Assembly: GCF_051622035.1 (NCBI RefSeq)
Contig: NC_135362.1
Span: 6,823,501-6,887,500, forward strand
Direction of reading: 5' to 3'
DNA length: 64,000 nt
Source of the DNA: Arctopsyche grandis
Taxonomy: Eukaryota > Arthropoda > Insecta > Trichoptera > Hydropsychidae
Shown: one piece after another, positions 55,965 to 64,000 of the stretch
Layout: each line of letters begins with the position of its first letter
How positions within the stretch are numbered: the stretch's first letter is position 1
The notes under the pieces: model-generated
Database searches by the model: none
Seen by the model: the letters and a program-made list of their open reading frames with translations, nothing else
What the model was told of the DNA's origin: nothing
Program-made: the position numbers and the translations under genes

Positions 55965-57165
55965 CTTTCCTCACCACATTGACCTTATTATTATCATCTG
56001 GAATTATTATCATCCATCATAGTAGCAAACAAATTACCCAATTTTTCTAAAAAATCATCACACGGGATAGCAAAACATTGAATTACTCGGTTTATATTTT
56101 CTCTAAAGATAAATTGAAGTAATAAAACTAGCCAAGTTGATCTTTTAAGTTAATATATAAATAAATAGATTCATCAATCCCGGCTTTCTTTCTTATCTAT
56201 TGATAATTATATTCGTATCATTTATGTCGCATATTATGTATGTATGTGTTAGAAATAATACGAAGGAATTGAAAGAAGCACGTGTGGGTGAAAATCATGG
56301 CCAAAGTGGCAAAATAATAAATGGATTTACTGCCAGCGGAAGGACCATTTTGAGTTCTAAATATAATTTTATTAAATGTTTTCCATATACAAATACCGTT
56401 GTAGTCATTTTTCACTGTGGCTGTCTCTTTGCAATTGCTGATAAAGTCATGTGATCTTAATGTGAGGATGACTGAATGGAATTTGGGAATGAATTATTGG
56501 CGACGCACATTGACTCTTGGGGTCGTAAATATCACTTAATTAGCAATTCACAAGAAAATTTAGGCACATTCCAAAAGCAGTGGTAGATTGGAAAGGCATT
56601 CAACAAGAGATGATGAAAGATGTGTCGAAAATGCACTGTTAGTATGAAAAATTAATGGCAATTTTGATTTTTTTTTATCAAAATACAAACATGTGGTAGC
56701 CCTTTAGTGAAAGGATTTCTCGTCTACATGTTTATCAATCATTCAAGTTCAAACATAGGTAATATTCATGTAATCTTAAATGTGACTCGTTTTAGTTTTA
56801 TCGGCTATTAAATTTTCTATGTCGAAATCCAATATATTACATATTCACGGTCGTTGTTCTTATGTTGTTTAGAGGTCGTTTTTTTTTACATTTATTTAAT
56901 ACTTACGTACTGTCGAACTTTAGCGTCGATTTTCCAATCCAAAATAGACACATTTACGAAATGTCATTGTTGTCCAAGTCTAAAATTTAACCATTATGTA
57001 TGTACATACATATAAATACATATTTCAAAATTTTTAATAACAATATATATGCAAAGTGATGTAATATTGTATCGCTTTCATCGGGTCATGTATGTTTCTC
57101 TTTATGATCTGGTTTATTTTAGATAATTTGCAATTTCTCTTGCTTAAAATTGCCAAGACGTATTA
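55965..57165. other. Intergenic, no gene recognised
   Basis: AT-rich with short frames only. No repeat of the families listed here is visible. Confidence 0.45.
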
Positions 57166-57171
57166 TCGTCA

Positions 57172-57230
57172 GGCCCGGCCTGAGGGTATTTGGCGCCCCT
57201 AGGCAGATTGGTTTAACCCCCCCACCTCTT
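57172..57230. mobile_element. Fragment of a hAT-like end (CAGGCCCGGCCTGAGG)
   Basis: CAGGCCCGGCCTGAGGGTAT with GGCGCCCCTAGGCAG resembles the CAGGGCCGG...GGCGCCC ends of widespread nonautonomous hAT elements, as does the intact copy at 57947. No right end found. Confidence 0.4.
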
Positions 57231-57396
57231 AATGAATTTAACCTTTAAAGGATGGAGCGTCGAGATCGAACGATTTTTTAATCAAAATACAGCTTTTCTC
57301 AATACAAATGGGTTCAATATATATCTTTTTATACCTCAACATAAAAAAGTTTTAGCCCTATAGCAGGTTTTTGACTATTTTTGTATTAAAATATAA

Positions 57397-57940
57397 CGAC
57401 AGGCATCAACACGCAAGCGCACTGACCAACAGGCGACTGCATGACTCAATAGTCACGCGCCAAAAGCGACGAAAATATAGCTGTCTCTTTTTCTCGCATT
57501 GATTCATCGATCAACAAGAATATGCAAACGAACAGGAAAAAATGTGACTTGTCGCTACCGCCTTTAAATCATACTTTGGAACGTAGAAATGACACTCATT
57601 CCCGTTTCCGTTCCCTTTTTTTTTTCACATTAATCTTCCCGGACATGCATACAAAAAATCCTGAAAATTCCATAGTCATCGGTTCAATGGCTTAGGAGCC
57701 TATTCGAGACACACACACAGACATTCATTTTCCGAAATAAAATAAATAAATAATATGTTCTCACATATGTATACCAAAAGTAAATAGTTAATAAATAACG
57801 ACAGACATCAACACGCAAACGCACTGACCAACAGGCGACTGCATGACTCAATAGTCACGCGACGAAAATATAGCTGTCTCTTTCTCTCGCATTGATTCAT
57901 CGATCAACAAGAATATGCAAGCGAATAGTAATAAATGTGA
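57397..57940. repeat. Direct repeats of about 145-150 bp flanking an RTE-like tail
   Basis: Copies at about 57397-57549 and 57796-57940 share CATCAACACGCAAGCGCACT, GGCGACTGCATGACTCAATA and GCATTGATTCATCGATCAAC. Between them lies an RTE-like 3' end (57585-57795) related to 55110-55340. The arrangement could be a duplicated unit in which the RTE tail is part of the period, or unequal exchange. Confidence 0.7.
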
Positions 57941-57946
57941 TGTACC

Positions 57947-58162
57947 CAGTGCCGGTTTTAGGGGGGGGCTGGCTCGGGCGGCATCCGAGGGCGCCAAATA
58001 AGTTAGGGCGCCGTTCAATGCGCCTAAGGCGCTTTAAAATTTAAAATTAAAGCGCCAAAACCCATACAAAATTTTAGATTAGAGCGCCAAAGGCGAAATT
58101 TTTTTCTAAGGGTGTTTAGAAAATAATTGCCCGAGGGTGCCATTGGGTGAAAGGATGGCCTG
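57947..58162. mobile_element. hAT MITE, 216 bp, TSD GATGTACY
   Basis: CAGTGCCGGTTTTAGGGGGG at the left and GGATGGCCTG at the right, flanked by GATGTACC (57939-57946) and GATGTACT (58163-58170), an 8-bp duplication with one mismatch. The inside is rich in GGCGCC and AAGGCGC blocks. It inserted next to the second 150-bp repeat unit. Confidence 0.72.
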
Positions 58163-58170
58163 GATGTACT

Positions 58171-59000
58171 TTTCTAAATCATACAAAATCTATTAAAATA
58201 TTTTTTTTTTAGTTCATTCTAGGAATACAAGAAATATAGGGTGTATAGCTTTGGAAAACCACATAGTTATTATGAATAACGTAAAAATTGGGGTACTTGC
58301 ATACCCCACTTTGGTGAGGGAGGGTTAAGACAACAACAAAAAATTAAATTTAAAATTTTATTCAAAATACGCAAGTTTTATGTATAAAAATGGAATAAAA
58401 TACGTATAAATATGAATAAATTCGGTAATGATGGCATAAATTTATATTGAACAATGAATTTACGGATTTTATACATATATCGTGGCATTTATTCATTCGA
58501 ATATGATTGGTTAAGATATTTAATTTCGGCAAGCAAATCCAACCATGATATACATATATATACACTAGTGTTGTGTTAAAATGCATACAATTCAGTTTAA
58601 ATATTACATACATATACAAATAGATCAAAAAATTTACGTTTGAATTTTTTTAAGGTGTGTTTAATGTTCAGTAAATTTAATGTCTACTCTATTCGATTTA
58701 ATGTCAATTTGAGACGGGCTATTAATTCAAGACAATACATATTTTCACAATGGCATTTTGCTCATACGCCGTGGAGAAATTCAACGTAAAAAAAAGACAC
58801 GATTCCTTACATGTACAGTTTTATTAAAAATCAACATCAACTTGCACTATAATATCATACGATGGAGATAAGACTTTACAAGCTTAGTCAGTAATTAATG
58901 TGAATTAAATGCAATACGATCCACTTATCTTTCTTTGCGACTTGCGCAAATCGTTCACTTTCCATGTTGTTTGTGAGATAAATTATATGTTGTACTTTTT
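58171..59000. other. Region upstream of RETREG
   Basis: AT-rich. No repeat or gene recognised. An acceptor TTTGTTTTCAG at about 58998-59008 starts the first visible RETREG exon. Confidence 0.45.
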
Positions 59001-59071
59001 GTTTTCAGTTGAAATGAAAAACGTTGGCGATAATTGTGAATAGCGAATATAAATTAACATTTAACATCAAA

Positions 59072-62000
59072 ATGTCGTACGTGTCGAACTTCTTCCGGCG
59101 GTTATTCAATTTGAAACGCTCGAAGCCGCCGTCGAATATCGAAGAGCGAGTATCCTGGCTGCTGAAACCGTACATGAGCACCGTTCAAGATGTTCTCCTG
59201 TGGAAAAATCCCATCGTCAGTGCTTGCATCGTCGTCAGCATCAACTTGATGTTTTGGTATGCGTTTTTACTATCATATATATTACATTTTAAAAAAAATC
59301 CATATAAAAATATCCTCATACGACATTTATAAGGAAAAAAGTAGATCAAGGTTTTTTTGTACGTGAACTTTTTGACCTGTATTTTATGTAGATTCTACAT
59401 TTATGTATCTCGGATTTTTACCCCGCTTGTATTGAATTGCATTTACTGATTGATTATTTCAGTGGTTTAATTTGTACGTTGTGTAAGATTTCGTATATAC
59501 ATATATATGTGTATGCATGAATAATCTTATGCAATGGAAAATCTAGACAAGTGGGTCATTTTTTATGTACATACCATTCACTTTCCATATAAAAAAAAAT
59601 TCCAACAGCTTCATCATCGACCACTTTTCATTTCTTATCAGTTTGAACTGTTATAATAAATATTATATCAATTTTAATTGATATTAAACACTATTGATAT
59701 TAAGTAGTGTATAATAATTATTATTTACACTATGTAGGACAACAAAATTATGCCGAGTCAGACGTTTTTGTATTTGATTTTCGCCATATTTACAAATTTC
59801 ATCAGAAATTGATGTTACATATGTATGTATGTTACTATGTACATATATAATATATTATTTATGTTATATTTTCAAAAAAACGTTAAACTTATGATTTGAA
59901 AATTTTATCTTTAATTCTGGCAATTGATTTAATAATGAATAAAGCCCGGACCCTGAGGGGGCCGTTTATTGTTCAAATGTTGTAAATGCATTGTTAAAGG
60001 TTTGCCCAACCTTTTTTACAAAGCATTTACAACAATTGAACTATAAACGGCACGCCTCCGGTCCTACCTCTAGTTTTGAATCCAAAATATCCCTTTATAA
60101 GTTTTTTTGACGATTGTTGGCTAAATTGGAGCGAAAAACGCGAATTTTCGATTTTCACTGATGGACTTACATAGTTTTAAAAAACGTTAATATAAATTTT
60201 TATTGATTTTAAATAGTCTTATCTTATCTTCCCGTTATTATTTTGAAAATATAGTCGTTGATAGCTTGCTTGAGTAAAAAATGACCAGTTTTACGTTAAA
60301 CATGACATTTTGCGTCAAAACAGTCATTTAGCTCATTTTAACCTTCTTATATGTATTTCATAAAATTCTTTAATTATTTTTGTTTACATAAAAGGCATAT
60401 ATATAGGCTCAATGAAGTTGAAAATACTAATTTCGAAAAATAGATATCAAAACAATCTATGTATGTACATTTTCGAAATTTTTGTCGAGATAAATCGATT
60501 GGTGGAGGCACAGGTCATGGTTTAAAATCAATGAATTATTTTGTTTAACGTTCTTTTGATACGTCAAAGGTTTCCATTTAGTCCATGGATGATAATCGAA
60601 AATTTGCGTCTTTCTTCTGGCCTATTGTTCGAGTTAGTTTTGTCCTAAGGGAAATGTTGGAACATTTATCTTCCCTTGGGACAAAACGAGCACCAACAAT
60701 AGACCAAAAGAAATGGTGTATGGCAGTCTACAATATAAGTTTTATTATCCAAGGACAGGTTTTTTTGTTTAGTTATTTAGATCTTTTTCCAAGCTAGAAA
60801 TCGCTTTGAAAAGATTCTTCATTCTATGTGATATTGTAATGAAAACATCCCTTACTATTGTTTACAGTAAAAGCTTTGCAAATATTCAGAAATGTAAAAA
60901 TAATATATACCTTTTTTTTTTGCCTAAATCTTTAGACTGAAAGGAAGCAAGTGGAGACCACTTTGTTTAGGTTTATACCTTTATCTTTAGGTTTATACCT
61001 GTATATTATATGAATAGAAATAGAATTGTATAAAATACCTACTTCTTATCTGCCATTTTACTTAGCCATTGCTAAGGGATAATGGCGAAGTGAAACAAAT
61101 TAAAACCTTGCAAAAGCCACTTTTATTATTCATCTCTTGCCAGTCATTTTAAACCCAAGTTGCCATTGTTGTTTATATAATGAATTGAAATATATTTTTA
61201 TGTTAATTAGTTTAAGTTAAATCTGTACAATTATCCCATACATAATTTTATTTTTAACATATTAGCCACAGTGACATTACAGAGAGCTCCAACGCGTCAC
61301 TGTGGCCAGTCATACAATCGTAACATCGTAATAATAATCTTGATGGAAAAATCAAAATAATTGATGAAATCAACCACTGGGGTTGCTCAACAATCACTCA
61401 ACCAGTTTAGCACAGTTTAGATTAAAGAGGCCAATTTCACCAGCAACCCGGTTGAGCAGATATATATTAACTGCTTGTAAATTATTTAATTAACAATTAA
61501 AATGCCACTTTTCTATATACATATTTACATGTAAAATATATTAAATCTTTACTTATACGAAATTTTTGGTACTGGTTTAGCGTGCATTCTACCTACAACT
61601 TGCATTCTACCGTAATAGGACTTGATAATAATATTTGTCTGACATCTTGCCAGGGTATTCGGCACCGGCCTAGCGTGCTGACAGTATATTTAGTTTTTAT
61701 TATTCCCCAAGAATGCTTAGAGATTTCTATCGACTGATTTCAACAGAGGAGTCAACCTGCAGTTTTATCTCGGAAAATGGGCTTTTCTAAAACAGCCAAA
61801 CACTGTTTGGCGCATTAAAAATAAGAATGTTCCGACCTTTTTGTCAAGTTTCTTAATGACATTGCGACGGTTTACCGTTAATCAATAATTGCTGTTGTAA
61901 TGACGACTACTTGTTTTCATAAAATATGAACCTGTTTATCTGACCATTCCTATAAACATAGATAGGTTGACTGCATGCTAAACCAGTTATGTACCTTTAA

Positions 62001-63793
62001 GGTAGTATGCACGCTAAATCGGTACCAAATTTTACGTCCGAAGATTCATCGAGGGTCTTTTAAAAATGATTTCAATTCTATTTTCAGGTTGGTAAATCTC
62101 TTCGAAATAAAACCATTTGGATTATTAGGCTTCACGCTACTATTAGCAGTCATTTTGGACGCACTGGCCACCACTCTTGGTGCAGGTCGGCGTGCTAGTC
62201 GTGAACGTGCATCTAACCGCACCAATACCAACGCGGACGTACTCACCCAACGAGTAACGCAAGCTCGGCAGTGGCTTGCTGTTACCTACATCGATATGTT
62301 GAGACTCCGTGAACAAAATCCATCCAAGGTATTATCTCACAATCTTATATGTACATATATATTGCATCCTTCGAGTAAAATGGTGATCTGTTCATAAGAT
62401 TCATTCAAACGTATGGAACTAAATCAGGGTTTTCTAATTGTACTTCAGCTTACTGTCTTGCATTTTGTTAGTTTTGTTTTTATATGTTCTAGTATTTTGA
62501 CCGTTGACATTTCAATGGGTGGTTTTGGCAAGGGATTATTTCCATTTGATTTGAAATTAATTTAAAAGTAATTTGAATAAATTAAAATGCTTAAATTTAT
62601 ACATTGAATTGCTAAGTTACCCGTGTGGTCTAACATATTGAAAATATAACTTTTCATCATTCTGATCTAAATCTGATCTGATTGTACCCGATAACATATC
62701 ATCGCACGGGTGTTGGCATATTAAGTTATTAAATAAAAAAAAAAATTAAAAAAATGTGTCGATTCCATCAGCACGCGGTCGAATTGTTTTCAAATAACTT
62801 TTAAATATATTTAATTTTATATTTATATTTATTTTTTAATATAAAAAAGGTAAAAACTACCTACATACATGTAAACAATATAAAAATTAATTAATTAAAT
62901 AAATTTTCAATAGATGGCGGTAAATTCTCTGCCAAGCAGAAACATTAGTAGCAATTAGTATATATAGAAGTTTTTTTCTTTTGTTATTGTATTCATATAT
63001 ACGTTATGGCAGTGGTTTAGCCGTGGCGTACATATGTATGTGGTAGAAAATCCTGACAGATGACCACGGTTGGGATGTGGCGGTTGAGGTGAAGACCAAA
63101 CACATGCGTTTTCAGTCATGTTGTTTATTAATATGATACGTCTTAGCGACCAACCCCACGGAGCACAGGTCCAACTGCGACTAACCGTTACATCTCTACC
63201 CCTTTTCATACCCTTCTCACAATCAGTCGTAACATATCCTTTCTCAGCCATAGCCCATACATCAGCCTTTCGTTCAATTCCAACCCTACATGTATGTCGA
63301 ATCGAAACGACTATTATAGTACGGCGAGCGTCATCTCAGATAGACAGACAGACACACTGACCGAATAGCGATATTATATATATATATATGCTGTAATTTG
63401 TATTATAATGTTTATATTTATTGTTTATAGTTTTGTTTCATCACATGCAGTAGCCTCGGCATATTATACTTTGTGAGTAACGTCATGGGTGCGTTAATGT
63501 GGCATGCGTTAATTACGCTGGTGTTAATTTCACCGTTGGCTGTTAACCTGCAGAACACCATTGCTTCGATGCAATCTGAAGCCGGTTCGTATTCCACGTC
63601 GTATTGTTTTTATCTTGGTTTTGATGGGCTATTCTAATTGGTCAATTCGTTGCAGATTCTGACGGGGATGTGGACGAGTTCATGCCCGTTATGAATGCAA
63701 ACGTGATAGAAGAACTTCACCGAGCTGGTGAAGTGTTTCAAGATGCTCGGGAGCCAGTCTCGCTCGCTTCCGGTGATCTTTCGCTTCCCAATG
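59072..63793 (+). CDS. Reticulophagy regulator (RETREG/FAM134) homologue, first four coding exons
   Basis: Exons 59072-59256, 62088-62328, 63431-63584 and 63656-63793 join in phase; the last ends in AAT G|GTAAGA and the gene continues beyond the window. The protein begins MSYVSNFFRRLFNLKRSKPP. A reticulon-homology domain follows. Hairpin 1 is NPIVSACIVVSINLMFWLVN with PFGLLGFTLLLAVILDALAT (about 47-85). A linker follows, and hairpin 2 is SSLGILYFVSNVMGALMWHA with LITLVLISPLAVNL. Then comes EPVSLASGDLSLPN. FAM134 proteins bend ER membrane and recruit autophagosomes through a C-terminal LC3-interacting motif, which would lie outside this window. The 59009-59071 leader holds a nine-codon upstream ORF (MKNVGDNCE). 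Intron 1 is 2.8 kb and holds MITEs. Confidence 0.85.
59943..60067. mobile_element. Small foldback MITE in RETREG intron 1
   Basis: AGCCCGGACCCTGAGGGGGC with CGTTTATTGTTCAAATGTTG pairs with CAACAATTGAACTATAAACG and GCACGCCTCCGGTCCTACCT. The arms are about 47 bp with a 30-bp loop. A half copy is at 14433. Confidence 0.75.
60068..61555. other. RETREG intron 1, no gene recognised
   Basis: AT-rich intron. Two small palindromes are visible: TTCGAGTTAGTTTTGTCCTA with TAGACC-type partners near 60630-60705 (CCTATTGTTCGAG / CCAACAATAGACC), and GCCACAGTGAC...GTCACTGTGGC at 61265-61303. Both may be tiny MITE remnants. Confidence 0.4.
61558..62036. mobile_element. MITE with about 35-bp inverted ends, next to RETREG exon 2
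   Basis: ATTTTTGGTACTGGTTTAGC with GTGCATTCTACC on the left and GGTAGTATGCACGCTAAATC with GGTACCAAATTTT on the right are inverted repeats. The right end lies about 50 bp before the exon 2 acceptor, so its insertion stopped just short of the splice site. No coding. Confidence 0.65.
62690..63390 (+). repeat. Retroposon-like repeat, copy 3, split by a solo LTR
   Basis: CCCGATAACATATCATCGCA, AAAAACTACCTACATACATG and ATAGATGGCGGTAAATTCTC match copies 1 and 2. The 3' part GTCGAATCGAAACGACTATT and GACAGACAGACACACTGACC resumes after 63290. It lies in RETREG intron 2. Confidence 0.7.
63041..63290 (-). mobile_element. Solo LTR fossil, 250 bp, inserted in retroposon copy 3
   Basis: TGGTAGAAAATCCTGACAG to CAACCCTACA, bounded by TGTATG on both sides (63035-63040, 63291-63296), a 5-6 bp target duplication. 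On the minus strand it reads TGTAGGG...TACCA with an AATAAAC signal, so that is probably its orientation. The flanks rejoin to the uninterrupted repeat seen at 10260. No internal region. Confidence 0.65.
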
Positions 63794-64000
63794 GTAAGAT
63801 ATGATGATTAAAATTATCCATCAATTTTGTTTGCAATTTTCGTTCATAACACAACCAATCCTCTATTCCTCAATTGTGTGTTTCTAAACAGGTTTTTATT
63901 TGAAATTAACATATTTTGGTATAGTAGTATGTTTCCGAAGCGTGTTGTCAGCATGGCATGTTAATTACTGCTGCCTAGTTTTGCAAACTTGTTTGTTATA

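Noticed and set aside
56200-56454. 84-codon plus-strand frame
   Set aside because: AT-rich, mixed-hydrophobicity sequence without motif, start context or neighbours. Typical of chance frames at this base composition.
61265-61303. Perfect-looking hairpin GCCACAGTGAC...GTCACTGTGGC as a microRNA candidate
   Set aside because: The stem is only about 11 bp with a loop of similar size, too short for a pre-miRNA. A small MITE remnant or chance palindrome is more likely.

Overview
This is AT-rich animal nuclear DNA, most likely from an insect. The genes are split by GT-AG introns. Several products point to insects: a ZAD-type C2H2 zinc-finger protein, the piRNA co-chaperone Shutdown, and a Sloth1/Sloth2 gene pair. 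The intergenic and intronic DNA is packed with insect-style transposons (mariner, hAT, PIF/Harbinger, a piggyBac-like MITE, foldback MITEs, tRNA-derived SINEs, jockey-like and RTE-like LINE pieces, solo LTRs). I cannot fix the order from the sequence alone. No prokaryotic system, CRISPR array, rRNA or tRNA gene is visible.

Layout. 1-6.3 kb: a mariner fragment inside the last visible intron of an SLC25A44-type mitochondrial carrier (minus strand), arranged head-to-head with a five-exon coiled-coil gene that resembles CENP-H (plus). 6.6-9.1 kb: a two-exon secreted Ala/Thr-rich protein (minus). 7.7-10.4 kb: degraded retroposon copies, one carrying a foldback element with a clean 9-bp target duplication. 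12.6-13.5 kb: NUDT21/CFIm25 (minus). 14.4-18.9 kb: a dense cluster of MITEs and a Harbinger element. 19.4-20.9 kb: Shutdown (plus). 21-22.8 kb: SINE, LTR-like DNA, a minisatellite and an (AT)n tract. 22.9-26.9 kb: the ZAD zinc-finger gene (plus, nine exons). 28.6-32.2 kb: an almost complete hAT transposon with a duplicated first exon. 33.4-35.9 kb: intronless PRMT9 (minus). 36-37.7 kb: nested repeats. 38.3-45.6 kb: a 16-exon PDZ protein of the Zasp type (minus). 45.9-51 kb: MITEs, two SINEs and a LINE 3' end. 52.1-52.5 kb: sloth2 and sloth1 on what looks like one bicistronic transcript (minus). 53-58.2 kb: paired MITEs, a CpG-rich promoter-like block and RTE-like tails. 59.1 kb to the window end: the first four coding exons of a RETREG/FAM134 ER-phagy receptor (plus).

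The host genes look like unrelated housekeeping or developmental loci: mitochondrial transport and complex III assembly, mRNA 3' processing, arginine methylation, piRNA biogenesis, Z-disc structure and ER-phagy. For the six spliced genes complete at both ends, I followed exon junctions and reading phase by eye and each summed to a whole number of codons. The carrier and RETREG run off the window and were checked only exon by exon.

The most interesting observations are the conserved bicistronic sloth pair; two foldback MITE families whose 9-10 bp target duplications suggest Mutator-like mobilisation, including one nested insertion with both duplications intact; a hAT element with a tandem duplication of its 5' exon; and SINEs sharing a 3' tail with a LINE present in the same window. 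I did not find a clearly undescribed biochemical system.
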